Shown here: piece after piece, positions 26,027-38,509 of the stretch
How positions within the stretch are numbered: the first letter of the stretch is position 1
Layout: the number at the start of each line of letters is the position of its first letter
Position numbers and translations under genes: made by a program
The notes under the pieces: model-generated
Databases searched by the model: none
Told to the model about the DNA's origin: nothing
The model's input: the letters and a program-made list of their open reading frames with translations, nothing else
Assembly: GCF_006335125.1 (NCBI RefSeq)
Contig: NZ_VDMO01000006.1
Span: 1 to 64,000, forward strand
Reading direction: 5' to 3'
DNA length: 64,000 bases
Source: Deinococcus radiopugnans ATCC 19172
GTDB taxonomy: Bacteria > Deinococcota > Deinococci > Deinococcales > Deinococcaceae

Positions 26027-26914
26027 ATGACCACATCAGAAACGACGTCCGCCCCCACCTTTCACCAGAGCATGACCGCGCCGCTGCGGCGGGTGCTGGT
26101 CAAGCGGCCCGACCGCGCGTTTGCCGTCGCCGACCCGGTGGCCTGGCACTACACCGCCCGCCCCGATCTGGCGGCCGCGCAGGCCGAACACGACGCCTTC
26201 ACGGCCATTTTGCGTGAGGCCGGGGCCGAGGTGACGTACCACGAGGTGGACCAGCCCACACGGGCGGATTCGGTGTTCGTGTACGATCCGGCGCTGATCA
26301 CCAACGACGGCGCGGTGCTGCTGCAACTGGGCAAGGTGCTGCGCGAGGGCGAGGAAGAGGCGCTGGGCCAGCAGTTGGAGGCGCTGGGCGTGCCCGTCAT
26401 CGGACGCCTGACCGGCGAGCAGCGCGCCGAAGGCGGCGACATGTTCTGGCTGGACGACCGCACGCTGGCGGTGGGCCGGACCTTCCGCACCAATGAGGCG
26501 GGCGTGGCCGCCCTGCGCGCCTTGCTGGAGCCGCGCGGCGTGACGGTGCTGGCCTACGACATGCCGGTCTACGACGGGGCCGAGGCCTGCCTGCACCTGA
26601 TGTCGGTGATCAGCCCGCTGGCTCCCGACGCCGCCGTGGTCTATCCGCGCCTGATGCCGGTGCCGCTGTGGCAGGAGTTGCAGCGCCGCCAGATGCGCCT
26701 GATCGAGATTCCCGACGCCGAATTCCCCACCCAGGCGTCCAACGTGCTGGCGCTGTCGCCCACCGCCTGCGTGATGCTGGCGGGCAATCCGGTCACCCAA
26801 CAGCGGCTGGAGGACGCGGGCTTCACCGTCCACACCTACGTGGGCAAAGAGCTGTCGCTGAAAGCAGAAGGCGGTCCCACCTGCCTGACCAAACCGCTGC
26901 TGCGCCGCGCCTGA
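26027..26914 (+). CDS. Amidinotransferase/DDAH-fold hydrolase
   Basis: A 295-residue member of the guanidino-modifying superfamily (arginine deiminase, dimethylarginine dimethylaminohydrolase). The family residues are in place: Asp in TRADSVFVYDPALI, the acidic GGDMFWLDD segment, His in EACLHLMSVI (about 188) and the nucleophile Cys286 in GGPTCLTKP near the C-terminus. By length and motifs it is closest to DDAH-type enzymes that release citrulline from arginine derivatives. GGAG precedes the ATG. It lies 68 bases after the orphan binding protein, suggesting uptake and breakdown of one guanidino substrate. Exact substrate unknown. Confidence 0.87.
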   Translation: MTTSETTSAPTFHQSMTAPLRRVLVKRPDRAFAVADPVAWHYTARPDLAAAQAEHDAFTAILREAGAEVTYHEVDQPTRADSVFVYDPALITNDGAVLLQLGKVLREGEEEALGQQLEALGVPVIGRLTGEQRAEGGDMFWLDDRTLAVGRTFRTNEAGVAALRALLEPRGVTVLAYDMPVYDGAEACLHLMSVISPLAPDAAVVYPRLMPVPLWQELQRRQMRLIEIPDAEFPTQASNVLALSPTACVMLAGNPVTQQRLEDAGFTVHTYVGKELSLKAEGGPTCLTKPLLRRA

Positions 26915-26935
26915 ACCCCAAACCCTCCGTCCTGC

Positions 26936-26941
26936 TACCCT
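26936..26941 (+). promoter_or_regulatory. -10 hexamer of leaderless aroQ
   Basis: TACCCT ends six bases before the ATG at 26948. Confidence 0.45.
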
Positions 26942-26947
26942 CCGTTC

Positions 26948-27391
26948 ATGCTGCTGATCCTCAACGGCCCCAACCTCAACCGTCTGGGCCTGCGCGAACC
27001 GGGCGTGTACGGCTCGCAGACCCTGGAAGACCTGGAGCGTCAGTGCGAGGCCTGGGGCGCGGAGCTGGGCGAGGCCGTCACCTGCCGCCAGAGCAACTAC
27101 GAGGGTCAGCTTCTCGAATGGATTCAGGAGGCGCAGGAACAGGGCTTCGGCGGCATCGTGATCAATCCCGGCGCACTGACCCATTCCAGCTACGCCCTGC
27201 GCGACGCTATTTCGGGCCAACCGCTGCCGGTGGTGGAGGTGCACATCAGCAACGTGGACGCCCGTGAGGAGTTCCGGCACACCTCGGTGACGGCGGCCGT
27301 GTGCCGGGGCAAGATCAGCGGTCTGGGCTTTCTGGGCTACCGCCTGGGCATGGAATACCTGATCGAGCTGGCCGGCGGGGCAGCGGGGTGA
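26948..27391 (+). CDS. aroQ: 3-dehydroquinate dehydratase, type II
   Basis: A 147-residue type II dehydroquinase that turns 3-dehydroquinate into 3-dehydroshikimate. LILNGPNLNRLGLREPGVYG at the N-terminus (with the catalytic Tyr near 22 and Arg), NPGALTHSSYALRDAI and EVHISNVDAREEFRHTSVTA (catalytic His) are diagnostic. TACCCT ends six bases before the ATG. The stop overlaps the GTG of the next gene (GTGA). It completes the aromatic group started by aroC-aroK-aroB. Confidence 0.97.
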   Translation: MLLILNGPNLNRLGLREPGVYGSQTLEDLERQCEAWGAELGEAVTCRQSNYEGQLLEWIQEAQEQGFGGIVINPGALTHSSYALRDAISGQPLPVVEVHISNVDAREEFRHTSVTAAVCRGKISGLGFLGYRLGMEYLIELAGGAAG

Positions 27392-28212
27392 GCTGGCAGC
27401 CCTACGCCGCGCGGCCAGACAGCACCGTGACCGGAACATTGCTGCAGTGGGAGAACGTGGGCGACGCCAATCACGCCGCCCGCACTGTGCTGGCGTGGCT
27501 GCCCCCGTCCTACGGCTCGCAGCCGGAAAAGCGCTACCCGGTGGTCTATTTTCATGACGGCCAGAACGTCTTCGACGCGGCCACCAGTTACAACCTGAGC
27601 GAGTGGGGGGCCGACGAGACGCTGACCGCACTGGCAGCGGAAGGGCTGGAGGCCATCGCCGTCGGCATCCCCAACGGGAACGAGCGGCGCTACCACGAGT
27701 ACAGCCCGGTGCGCCACCCTGGATTTCCGCCGGAAGTGGAAGGCGGCGGGGGCGGCGACGCCTACCTCGTCTTCCTGACTGACACGGTCAAGCCGCTGGT
27801 GGACGGCCACCTGCGAACCCTGCCGGACGCCGCGCACACATCGTTGATCGGCTCCAGCATGGGCGGATTGATCAGCCTGCACGCCCTGCTCACGCGCCCG
27901 GACGTGTTTGGCGGCGCAGGCGTGATGAGCCCGGCGTTCTGGGCCTGCGCCGGCGAGGCCTTTGACCGGGTGCGGCGCAGCCCGCCCATGGGCGGCAAGG
28001 TGTGGCTGGACATTGGCGGACGGGAAGGCACCGATCACCCGGAGCGGCAGCAGGCGTACTGGGACGACGCCCACGCCATGCGCGACCTGCTGCAACAGGG
28101 CCTGGGCGAACGCCTGCGCTTCCAGGCAGACCCGGAGGGCATTCACCGCGAGACGGCCTGGAAGGTGCGGCTGCCGGAAGCTTTGCGGTTTCTACTGGAC
28201 GAGCAGGTCTGA
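27388..28212 (+). CDS. Putative esterase (enterochelin esterase/esterase D family)
   Basis: A 274-residue alpha/beta hydrolase. YPVVYFHDGQNVFD near residue 47, the nucleophile elbow IGSSMGGLISLHAL (Ser about 155) and a late HRETAWKVRLPEAL with the probable catalytic His are seen; this is the pattern of the putative esterase family that includes enterochelin esterases and trehalose mycolyl-like enzymes. A signal peptide is absent, so it should be cytoplasmic. GTG 27388 overlaps the aroQ stop by four bases. A structured repeat begins at its stop codon. Confidence 0.85.
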   Translation: MSWQPYAARPDSTVTGTLLQWENVGDANHAARTVLAWLPPSYGSQPEKRYPVVYFHDGQNVFDAATSYNLSEWGADETLTALAAEGLEAIAVGIPNGNERRYHEYSPVRHPGFPPEVEGGGGGDAYLVFLTDTVKPLVDGHLRTLPDAAHTSLIGSSMGGLISLHALLTRPDVFGGAGVMSPAFWACAGEAFDRVRRSPPMGGKVWLDIGGREGTDHPERQQAYWDDAHAMRDLLQQGLGERLRFQADPEGIHRETAWKVRLPEALRFLLDEQV

Positions 28213-28348
28213 TACGGACTCCGATTGAAAGGTGTTGGAAACACCTGGAAATCCGAGCGGAGCGAGAAAGAGAAAAACATCCCTCCGGACGTGGAGTGTA
28301 GGAACCGGCGCTCTCCCGGTTCCTACACGAAACAAACGGAATCCGTAT
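28212..28348 (+). repeat. Structured repeat, copy A
   Basis: 137 bases bounded by the inverted ends ATACGGACTCCG and CGGAATCCGTAT (11 of 12 match). It contains hairpin 1 (GGTGTT-GGA-AACACC), the block CCGAGCGGAGCGAG, and hairpin 2 (13-bp stem beginning GTGTAGGAACCGG, loop CGCTCTC). It starts within the stop codon of the esterase gene and lies between it and the RNase HI gene. Confidence 0.9.
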
Positions 28349-28414
28349 GAGCGCCCCCTGGCTGGTCCGGTCAGAGGTTCTCCTATGCTTTCCTTCACTT
28401 CCTTTCGCAGCCCA

Positions 28415-28443
28415 CTGACGTCTCTGGAACGGGTTGCTACACT
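28415..28443 (+). promoter_or_regulatory. Promoter of the RNase HI gene
   Basis: CTGACG (28415-28420), a 17-base spacer and TACACT (28438-28443), 63 bases before the GTG start. Confidence 0.55.
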
Positions 28444-28506
28444 CCTGCCCACGGTGGACATCACAGAGGAACCAAACGCCGCAGCGCACCTGGAAGAAGG
28501 CGGGCC

Positions 28507-29247
28507 GTGAATCACGCCTACGTGGACGCCAGCTGGCACGAACTGCCGGACGGCTCCGGGGTGGGCGGCTGGGGGCTGGTGTTGCGGACGCCGGGCAGCC
28601 TGCCGCAGCGCTTTCAGGGCCAGCTGGAGGCCCCCGACAACAACGCGGCCGAACTGCGCGCCGTGTTGGAGGCAGTGCGGCTGGCCCCGGCGGGCGAACC
28701 GCTGAATGTCTTCACCGACAATCAGGCCGTGATCGCCGCCGTTTCACGCGGGCGCGGGGGCCCGCGGCTGGGCGACCTGGCCCGCGAGGTGATGGACGAG
28801 GCCGAGGGACGCGGCGTGACGCTGCGGGTGGGCTACACGCCGCGCACCCGGCGGCACATGCTCTCGGCGCACCATCTGGCCAACGACGCACGGCGGGGGA
28901 ACGGCACCCCCGGTCTGAACCAGTCCCAGGCCGACGTGCTGATCGAGCAGCGTCCGGCCCTGCCCGAGGCGCGGGTCAGCCTGCGCCGCAGCGGGGAGCG
29001 GGTCACGGCGCACGTCGTCCTGGATCCCCTGTCGGACGTGCCGCCCAGCGCCCAGGCCCTGCTGGCGGCGGTGGCGCTGGCCCAGCCCGGCGAGTCGCTG
29101 GTGGTGCGCCGCGCCAGCAAGGTGGCCCAGGCCCTGTGGCAACGCCCCGAACGCGCGCTGCGCCCGGCGGCCCAGGCCACGCTTCTGGGCGCCCGGCAGG
29201 CCGCGGAAGCCGCGGGGGTGCAGGTGGCGTTTCTGGGGGTGGGCTGA
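28507..29247 (+). CDS. RNase HI with an additional C-terminal domain
   Basis: A 246-residue protein whose first 135 residues are an RNase H fold with all four catalytic carboxylates: Asp7, Glu49, Asp71 and Asp127. Such enzymes cut the RNA strand of RNA-DNA hybrids. Residues about 140-246 are an added domain with two strands (ARVSLRRSGERVTAHVVLD) and helices rich in Ala and Leu, ending VQVAFLGVG; I do not recognise it. GAAGAAGG lies six bases before the GTG start. A repeat element and a separate promoter precede it, so it is transcribed on its own. Confidence 0.87.
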   Translation: MNHAYVDASWHELPDGSGVGGWGLVLRTPGSLPQRFQGQLEAPDNNAAELRAVLEAVRLAPAGEPLNVFTDNQAVIAAVSRGRGGPRLGDLAREVMDEAEGRGVTLRVGYTPRTRRHMLSAHHLANDARRGNGTPGLNQSQADVLIEQRPALPEARVSLRRSGERVTAHVVLDPLSDVPPSAQALLAAVALAQPGESLVVRRASKVAQALWQRPERALRPAAQATLLGARQAAEAAGVQVAFLGVG

Positions 29248-29309
29248 GGCGTGGGGGTGCTGGCCCGGAGGAGAGGGGCGCCGTGCCGTCGCCGTTCCCC
29301 CTCAGCCGC

Positions 29310-29315
29310 TAGACT
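29310..29315 (+). promoter_or_regulatory. -10 hexamer of leaderless gene 29322-30095
   Basis: TAGACT ends six bases before the ATG at 29322. Confidence 0.5.
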
Positions 29316-29321
29316 GGGCAC

Positions 29322-30095
<774 letters not shown>

Positions 30096-30431
30096 GTCCA
30101 CCGCGTTTGTCTTGTAGACAAACCGAGCGGAGCGAGTGGCGAAAAAGCACCTTGAACCGGGAGTGGAGAGCTTCCGGCGTTTTCCCGGAAGCGCGCAATG
30201 TTAGGTTCAAGGTACTTAGACTCCCCTCATTCAGAAGGCCCTCCCAGGGTTGCTTAAGAAAGCGTGCAAACCGGCGTACAGACGCGGGGGTGCGCTTCTG
30301 GTAGCGTTTCCAGCACGGCGGTGCCAGCCTGGGAGAGCGGGCCGATCACGCCACCTCTCCCCTATGCTGTTGACCGGACCGGGCCTGAGCGCGCCACGCG
30401 CCAGCGCCGTTTCCAAGGAGCTTCCCGCGAC
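30096..30431 (+). other. Intergenic region before glgX
   Basis: About 335 bases without a supported gene. The first third is repeat copy E (30105-30214). A TATGCT hexamer at 30363-30368 may be the -10 box for glgX. The open frame that extends glgX upstream through this region is not used. Confidence 0.5.
30105..30214 (+). repeat. Structured repeat, divergent copy E
   Basis: Same order of parts as copies A to D but different ends. Hairpin 1 is GTTTGTC-TTGTA-GACAAAC (30105-30123), followed directly by CCGAGCGGAGCGAG (30123-30136). Hairpin 2 is AGCTTCCGG with CCGGAAGC around CGTTTTC and is enclosed by an outer stem ACCTTGAAC (30149-30157) with GTTCAAGGT (30205-30213). Confidence 0.75.
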
Positions 30432-32579
<2,148 letters not shown>

Positions 32580-32609
32580 GCCAGAACGCAGTTTTTCCCG
32601 GACAGCACA

Positions 32610-32652
32610 GGGACGCCTGACGCCAGTGATGCGTGGGCGTCCCTTCGCTTTT
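32610..32652 (+). terminator. Hairpin terminator after glgX
   Basis: GGGACGC (32610-32616) pairs with GCGTCCC (32637-32643), followed by TTCGCTTTT. The long loop makes it a moderate terminator. Confidence 0.55.
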
Positions 32653-32733
32653 CTCTCACGGTGAAAGCGGCGTGAGCCTTTAACCTGAAACGTTAGTTGT
32701 CCGCCTTCAGGGCAAGCTGGAAGGAGCAAGCGT

Positions 32734-34572
32734 ATGACCACCCCCTCACGAGACCGGAACAAAAACGCGGCCGCCCCCGTGACCTCCCCACACCACGACG
32801 CTCCCGAGACGCGGCTGGGCGCTCACCTGCTCCCCGGCGGCCAGCAGACGCGCTTCCGGGTCTGGAGCACCACCGCCACCGCCGTGCAGGTCCGGGTGAA
32901 CGGCACGTTGTACCCCATGGCCGATCTGGGCGACTGCTTTTTTGAGATCGTCCTCCCTGTGGGCGCGGGCGCACGCTATCTGTTCGTGCTGGACGGGCAG
33001 GCCGTCCCCGATCCCTACGCCCGCTTTCTGCCGGACGGCGTCCACGGCGAGGCCGAGGTGGATCACCCCGACACCTACGAATGGCAGCACACCGACTGGA
33101 AGGGCATCGCGCTGGACGAGTGCGTCTTCTACGAGCTGCACGTCGGCACGTTTACCCCCGAAGGCACCTACCGCGCCGCGCAGGAGCGGCTGCCGTACCT
33201 GAAAGACCTGGGCATCACCGCCATTCAGATGATGCCGCTGGCCGCCTACGACGGCGAGCGCGGCTGGGGTTACGACGGCGTGGCGCTGTACGCGCCGCAC
33301 GCGCCCTACGGGCGGCCCGAGGAGCTGATGGCGTTCATCGACGCCGCGCACGGGCTGGGGCTGGGTGTCTTTTTGGACGTGGTGTACAACCACTTCGGCC
33401 CGGCGGGCAACTACCTGTCGGCCTACAGCCCCACGTACTTCACCGAACGCTTTTCCAACGCCTGGGGCATGGGGCTGGACTACGCCGAACCGCACATGCG
33501 CCGTTACGTGACCGGCAACGCGCTGATGTGGCTGAGCGAGTACCGCTTTGACGGCCTGCGCCTGGACGCCACCGCCGCCATGCAGGACGACAGCCCGGTG
33601 CATATCCTGAAAGAACTCGCGGCGGAAGTGCACGAACTGGGTGGCACCCACCTGCTGCTGGCCGAGGATCACCGCAACTTGCCGGAACTGGTCACCGAGG
33701 ACGGTCTGGACGGCATCTGGGTGGACGACTTCCACCACGAAGTGCGCGTCACCCTGACCGGCGAGCAGGAGGGCTATTACGGCGGTTTTCAGGGCAGCGC
33801 CTCGGAGCTGGCGCAGGTGATCAACCGGGGCTGGAAGTACGAGGGCCAGTTCTGGGCCGTCACCGGCGAGGAACACGCGCGGGGCCGCCCCGCCGACGCG
33901 CTGGAGGCGCCCAGCTTCGTGTATTGCATCCAGAACCATGACCAGATCGGCAACCGTGCGCTGGGAGACCGCCTGCACCAGCACCAGCAGGTCAGCCTGC
34001 CGCACTACCGGGGGGCGTCGGCGCTGCTGCTGACGCTGCCGATGACCCCGCTGCTGTTCCAGGGGCAGGAATGGGCGGCCAGCACGCCGTTTCCCTTCTT
34101 CAGCAATCACGCCGGGGAGCTGGGGCAGCTGGTCACCGAGGGCCGCAAGAAGGAGTTTTCGTACTTCAGCGACTTCGCGCAGCTGGCCGTGCCCGATCCG
34201 CAGGCCAGGAGCACCTTCGAGAGCGCCAAGCTGGACTGGACGGAAAAGGAGGACGGCGAACACGCCCGCACCCTTGACCTGTACCGGGCGCTGCTGGCGC
34301 TGCGCCGTGACGATCCGGCGCTGCACCCCCATTCGCGGCAGTCCCTGAGCGCGGGCAGCGAGGGCGAGGTGCTGTGGGTGCGCCAGTGCAACCCGGCGGG
34401 CGAGCGGCTGTTGCTGTGGAACGTGGGCGAGGCAGCGGTGAGGCTGGGCGGCCTGAGACTGCCCCACCCGCCCCCCACCCGCGTGGTGCTGCACTCCGAG
34501 CAGACCGGCACCCCGCCGCGCGAGGTGAGTACCCTGAATCCTGGCGAGGCCGTGCTGCTGGGAGACGCATGA
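32734..34572 (+). CDS. treZ: Maltooligosyltrehalose trehalohydrolase
   Basis: A 612-residue GH13 enzyme that releases trehalose from maltooligosyltrehalose. The N-terminal domain ([28 protein letters not shown]) is the usual beta-sandwich; in the barrel the start [33 protein letters not shown], the nucleophile region [12 protein letters not shown], Glu in LLAEDHRN and [14 protein letters not shown] match TreZ. GGAAGGAG lies before the ATG. The gene ends in an ATGA overlap with treY, so both products are made in step. Confidence 0.96.
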   Translation: MTTPSRDRNKNAAAPVTSPHHDAPETRLGAHLLPGGQQTRFRVWSTTATAVQVRVNGTLYPMADLGDCFFEIVLPVGAGARYLFVLDGQAVPDPYARFLPDGVHGEAEVDHPDTYEWQHTDWKGIALDECVFYELHVGTFTPEGTYRAAQERLPYLKDLGITAIQMMPLAAYDGERGWGYDGVALYAPHAPYGRPEELMAFIDAAHGLGLGVFLDVVYNHFGPAGNYLSAYSPTYFTERFSNAWGMGLDYAEPHMRRYVTGNALMWLSEYRFDGLRLDATAAMQDDSPVHILKELAAEVHELGGTHLLLAEDHRNLPELVTEDGLDGIWVDDFHHEVRVTLTGEQEGYYGGFQGSASELAQVINRGWKYEGQFWAVTGEEHARGRPADALEAPSFVYCIQNHDQIGNRALGDRLHQHQQVSLPHYRGASALLLTLPMTPLLFQGQEWAASTPFPFFSNHAGELGQLVTEGRKKEFSYFSDFAQLAVPDPQARSTFESAKLDWTEKEDGEHARTLDLYRALLALRRDDPALHPHSRQSLSAGSEGEVLWVRQCNPAGERLLLWNVGEAAVRLGGLRLPHPPPTRVVLHSEQTGTPPREVSTLNPGEAVLLGDA

Positions 34573-37466
34573 CCGCCACCGCCCCACACCCCACACCCCA
34601 CACCCCACAGCCCGAAACAGGCCACCTGCCCGCCTCCACCTACCGCCTGCAACTGAACCCGGACTTCGACTTCACGGCGGCGCGCCGGATTCTGCCGTAT
34701 CTGGCCCGGCTGGGCGTCTCGGACGTGTACCTGTCGCCCATCTGGGCCGCCGCGCCGGGCAGCCCGCACGGTTACGACGTGACCGATCATTCGGTGGTTA
34801 ATCCCGAGTTGGGCGGGGTGGCGGGGCTGCGCCAGTTCTCGGCGCGGGCACGCGAGCTGGGCCTGGGCGTCGTGGTGGATTTCGTGCCCAACCACATGGG
34901 CATCCAGGGCGGCCACAACCGCTACTGGGAAGACGTGCTGACCCACGGGCAGGGCAGCCGCTACGCGCATTTCTTCGACATCTCGTGGCAGCCTTTGAAG
35001 CGGGCCCTGGAGGGCAAGGTGCTGCTGCCGGTGCTGGGCGACCAGTACGGGCGCGTGCTGGAAAACGGCGAGCTGAGCCTGGAACACGCGGGGGGTCGCT
35101 TCGTCCTGCGCTACTGGGAACGCACGCTGCCGCTGTCGCCGCGCAGCATCGGGCTGGTGCTGGAGGCCGCGCGTGACGCCCTGCCCCAGCCCAGCGCCTC
35201 CCCGGTGCCCGACGCCGTGCCCCAACTGCAATCCGACGCCGTGCGGGCCGAGCTGAGCAGTCTGGCGCGCAGCATGAGCAACCTGCCGCGCAGCACCTCG
35301 GGCGCCCTGACCGACGAGGATCGCCTGGAGCGCGCCCAGGAAATGGAGGTCATGACCCGCCGCCTGCAGGCGCTGCTGGACACCTCCGCCGAGGTGCGGG
35401 GGGCGCTGGACGCCGCGCTGGGTGCCATCAACGCCGACACCGCGCGGCTGGATACCCTCATCAATGAGCAGAACTACCGTCTGGCGTTCTGGAAGGTGGC
35501 CGCCGAGGAGATCAATTACCGCCGATTCTTCGACATCAACGATCTGGCGGCGCTGCGCATGGAAGACCCGCGCGTGTTCGCGTGGGCGCACGCCACGCTG
35601 TTCGAGCTGATCCGCGATGGCGTCATTCAGGGCGTGCGGCTGGATCACACCGACGGGCTGTACGATCCCGCCGGGTACTTCCGGGCCTTGCAGGCCGGGG
35701 CCGCCGAGGCGCTGGGCGTGGACTGGGATCCCGAGGGGCACGGCCCGCTGCCGCTGTACGTGGTGGCCGAGAAGATTCTGGAACCCGGCGAGCAGTTGCC
35801 GAAAGCCTGGGCGGTGCACGGCACCACCGGCTACGACTTCCTGGCCGAGCTGAACGGCGTATTCGTGGACGCCACCCACGAGGACGAGATCAGTGCGATC
35901 TACCGCCGCTTCACCGGCGACCGCCTGAGCTACGGCGAGCACCTGTACCGGGGCAAGCAGCTGATTCAGCGGGTCAGTCTGCCCGGCGAGGTCAACGTGC
36001 TGACCGAATCGCTGGAGCGGCTGGGCGAAACCGACCTGCGCTCGCGCGACTTCACCCTCTCGGCGCTGAGAAATGCCGTGCGCGAGGTCATTGCCACCTT
36101 CCCGGTGTACCGCACCTACCTGCGTGCCGACGGCTCGCGCGAGCCCGGCGACAACGGCAAGATTGCCAAGGCCGTGCGCGACGCCAAGATCCAGAACCGC
36201 CGCGAGGGCGGCCCCCTCGATCCCAGCGTGTTCGACTACCTGGGTTCGGTGCTGACCATGGACGTGCCCGACGGCGAAACGCGCGGTGCCTACGCCGACT
36301 TCGCCCTGAGTTTCCAGCAGCTCACCGGCCCGGTGACGGCCAAGGGCGCGGAGGACACTGCCTTCTACCGCTACGCCCGGCTGCTGTCGCTGAACGAGGT
36401 GGGCGGCGATCCGGCGCACTTCGGCACCCGCCTGAAGGACTTTCACCGGGCGGCGCAGGAACGGGCGCAGCGGTGGCCGCACGCCATGCTGTCGGGCAGC
36501 ACCCACGACACCAAACGCGGCGAGGACACCCGCGCCCGCTTAAACGTCTTGAGCGAGCTGCCGCAGGTCTGGGGGGCCTTCGTGCGCCGCTGGGCACCCG
36601 TGATCCTGGAACGCAGCCAGGAGCAGGAACTGGGCCTGGCCCCCAGCCCGCTGGACGCCTACACCTTCCTTCAGACAGCGCTGGGCGCGTACCCCCTGAG
36701 CGGGAAACTGGACGACTTCGCAGATCGCGTGAGCGCGTACCTGCTCAAGGCCAGCCGCGAGGCCAAACTGCGGACGAGCTGGGCCGCCCCCGACGAGGAC
36801 TACGAGGCGGCGCTGGACACCTTCGTGCGCGGGCTGCTGGCTGACAGCGGCTTTGCTGGTGCGCTGCGTGACCTGCATGTGTTGGTGAGTCCCTACGGCG
36901 CGCAGAACGGCCTGAGCGCCACGCTGGCCCGCCTGACCGCCCCCGGCGTTCCCGACACCTACCAGGGCTCGGAGGGCTGGAACCAGAGTCTGGTCGATCC
37001 CGACAACCGCCGGCCGGTGGACTACCCGGCGCTGCAACGCCGCCTGACCCGACTGGAGAAGGGCGCGGGGCTGCTGCTGGCCCGCAAGCTGCTGGCGGGG
37101 TACGAGGACGGCGGGGTCAAGACCCTGGTAACCTGGGCCGCCCTGCAAGCCCGCGCCTCACATCCCCAGGTGTTCGAGGACGGCAGTTACCGTCCCATCG
37201 ACGCCGGACGGCACCTGCTGGCCTTTGCCCGCGAGCACGGCGACGAGCTGGCGGTCACGGTGGCTCCCCGGCTGACCCTGACCCTGACCCGGCAGGCCGC
37301 ACCCTGGGCGCTGGGCGAGGTCTGGGGCAACCGCCAGCTCACGCTCCCGGCCTCCGGCACGTTTGAAAACGTCTTGACCGGTGAGCGCTTCCGGGTGCGC
37401 GGCGGCAAGATTCCGGTGGCAAAGGTGCTGGAGGAGTTTCCACTGGCGCTGCTGATCAAACGGTAG
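34569..37466 (+). CDS. treY: Maltooligosyltrehalose synthase
   Basis: A 965-residue GH13 enzyme that turns the reducing-end alpha-1,4 bond of a maltodextrin into a trehalose bond. [37 protein letters not shown] near the start is the TreY signature; FVPNHMG, the nucleophile region [13 protein letters not shown] and [15 protein letters not shown] (Glu) follow, and the late [27 protein letters not shown] completes the family pattern. Its ATG overlaps the treZ stop. A repeat element and a strong terminator follow. Trehalose made this way protects against drying and osmotic stress. Confidence 0.96.
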   Translation: MTATAPHPTPHTPQPETGHLPASTYRLQLNPDFDFTAARRILPYLARLGVSDVYLSPIWAAAPGSPHGYDVTDHSVVNPELGGVAGLRQFSARARELGLGVVVDFVPNHMGIQGGHNRYWEDVLTHGQGSRYAHFFDISWQPLKRALEGKVLLPVLGDQYGRVLENGELSLEHAGGRFVLRYWERTLPLSPRSIGLVLEAARDALPQPSASPVPDAVPQLQSDAVRAELSSLARSMSNLPRSTSGALTDEDRLERAQEMEVMTRRLQALLDTSAEVRGALDAALGAINADTARLDTLINEQNYRLAFWKVAAEEINYRRFFDINDLAALRMEDPRVFAWAHATLFELIRDGVIQGVRLDHTDGLYDPAGYFRALQAGAAEALGVDWDPEGHGPLPLYVVAEKILEPGEQLPKAWAVHGTTGYDFLAELNGVFVDATHEDEISAIYRRFTGDRLSYGEHLYRGKQLIQRVSLPGEVNVLTESLERLGETDLRSRDFTLSALRNAVREVIATFPVYRTYLRADGSREPGDNGKIAKAVRDAKIQNRREGGPLDPSVFDYLGSVLTMDVPDGETRGAYADFALSFQQLTGPVTAKGAEDTAFYRYARLLSLNEVGGDPAHFGTRLKDFHRAAQERAQRWPHAMLSGSTHDTKRGEDTRARLNVLSELPQVWGAFVRRWAPVILERSQEQELGLAPSPLDAYTFLQTALGAYPLSGKLDDFADRVSAYLLKASREAKLRTSWAAPDEDYEAALDTFVRGLLADSGFAGALRDLHVLVSPYGAQNGLSATLARLTAPGVPDTYQGSEGWNQSLVDPDNRRPVDYPALQRRLTRLEKGAGLLLARKLLAGYEDGGVKTLVTWAALQARASHPQVFEDGSYRPIDAGRHLLAFAREHGDELAVTVAPRLTLTLTRQAAPWALGEVWGNRQLTLPASGTFENVLTGERFRVRGGKIPVAKVLEEFPLALLIKR

Positions 37467-37477
37467 ACACAGATCTC

Positions 37478-37613
37478 ATACGGATTCCGTTTATTCCGTG
37501 TAGAAATCGGGAGAGCGCCGATTCCTCCACTCCACGTCCGGAACCCGCCCTGCTCCTACTCGCTCCGCTCGGATTTCCAGGTGTTTTCAACACCTTTCAA
37601 TCGGAATCCGTAT
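37478..37613 (-). repeat. Structured repeat, copy B (inverted)
   Basis: 136 bases, opposite orientation to A and D. Ends ATACGGATTCCG and CGGAATCCGTAT are perfect inverted repeats. Hairpin 2 has the stem end AATCGG with CCGATT where A and D have AACCGG with CCGGTT, a compensating base-pair change around the same CGCTCTC loop. It starts 11 bases after the treY stop codon. Confidence 0.9.
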
Positions 37614-37616
37614 CAG

Positions 37617-37658
37617 ACGGGCGGCGCGCACCACACACGCGCCGCCCGTTTCTTTTTT
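37617..37658 (+). terminator. treZ-treY operon terminator
   Basis: ACGGGCGGCGCG (37617-37628), nine-base loop, CGCGCCGCCCGT (37638-37649), then TTCTTTTTT. A strong rho-independent terminator directly after repeat B. Confidence 0.93.
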
Positions 37659-37661
37659 CGG

Positions 37662-38339
37662 CTATCCCTCGCTGCCATAGACCTCCGTGTGCAGGCCGGG
37701 AAATGCCGCCCTCAACTCTGCGGCCAGCTGGCGCAGCCCCCACGCCTCGGTGCGGCGGTGGCCCAGCGCGATCACGCCCAGACCGTGAGCCTGGGCCGCC
37801 GCAGACGCTGAGGGGCGCAGTTGCCCGGTCAGGTACACCCGTACGCCTCCAGCAGCGACGTGTTCGATCAATCCGGGGTTCATGGCGTTCATCAGGGCCA
37901 GCCGCAAGGGCTCTGGGCCAGGAGCAGGCGGCCACGAACTGTCCTCGCCGCCCAGTTCGGCGTGCAGGGCGGCGCGCAATCCGGCCCAGCTGTCCTGCGG
38001 AGGCGTGGCCGTGATCCCTTTCAGTTCCCCCTTCCAGACCACTTCCCGCACGTCACGCCAGCCCAGCGCGCGGGCCAGCCGGTGGTTCGGCCCCGTCGTC
38101 AGCGCCAGATCGAAACCGTCGTGGACGCCCAGCACGCCCAGACCGGGCCACCTCTCCCCCACCCGCAGCGAACGGTGGACGAACAGCGCGTCCGCGTCCA
38201 CTTCGGGCGGCAGATCGGCGGGTTCCAGGGCCAGGGCCAGCCGCTGCACCTGGGGCGGCCCACCGCGCTTGAGCGGTTCCCGTTCGCCAAATTCCGCGCG
38301 CAACCAGTCGGCCAGCCCGTGCAGGGAGGGCGGGGTCAT
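37662..38339 (-). CDS. NIF3/YbgI-like dinuclear metal centre protein
   Basis: A 225-residue protein of the NIF3 family, found in nearly all organisms, with a two-metal site; the biochemical role is not settled. Features are the N-terminal helix LHGLADWLRAEFG, the LALALEPADL strand with DALFVHRSLRVGERWPG (metal-ligand region), the central VYLTGQLRPSASAAAQAHGLGVIALGHRRTEAWGLRQLA with the second ligand set. It is shorter than long NIF3 forms because the inserted middle domain is absent. The start codon overlaps the end of repeat C and no Shine-Dalgarno sequence or TANNNT hexamer is seen, so it may depend on read-through from the kinase gene upstream. Confidence 0.85.
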   Translation of the reverse strand: MTPPSLHGLADWLRAEFGEREPLKRGGPPQVQRLALALEPADLPPEVDADALFVHRSLRVGERWPGLGVLGVHDGFDLALTTGPNHRLARALGWRDVREVVWKGELKGITATPPQDSWAGLRAALHAELGGEDSSWPPAPGPEPLRLALMNAMNPGLIEHVAAGGVRVYLTGQLRPSASAAAQAHGLGVIALGHRRTEAWGLRQLAAELRAAFPGLHTEVYGSEG

Positions 38340-38509
38340 GCGGATTCCGATTGAATCGTTTGCAAAAACGATGAAATCCGAGCGGGAGGAGCAGCGTCCT
38401 CATGGGCGTCTGTCCGCGACGACGCGAGGAGGAAAGAAGACGGGTCCCGCGTATGGATTAACCCAGCGGCGCTTTCCCGATGGGTTAAGGAATTAAGCGG
38501 AATCCGTAT
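38338..38509 (+). repeat. Structured repeat, variant copy C
   Basis: 172 bases with ends ATGCGGATTCCG and CGGAATCCGTAT. Hairpin 1 is ATCGTTT-GCAA-AAACGAT, different in sequence from A, B and D but in the same place, followed by AAATCCGAGCGG. Hairpin 2 is TTAACCCA with TGGGTTAA around a loop containing CGGCGCTTTCCCG. One end abuts the start codon of the NIF3 gene and the other the stop codon of the kinase gene. Confidence 0.82.

Noticed and set aside
28388..28510. Short frame of about 40 codons just before the RNase HI gene
   Set aside because: The candidate promoter of RNase HI lies inside it and its product shows no recognisable pattern; translational coupling cannot be excluded.
37662..38339. 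NIF3 gene truncated by the repeat
   Set aside because: The protein begins with the usual N-terminal helix of the family, so the repeat lies outside the coding part apart from the start codon.
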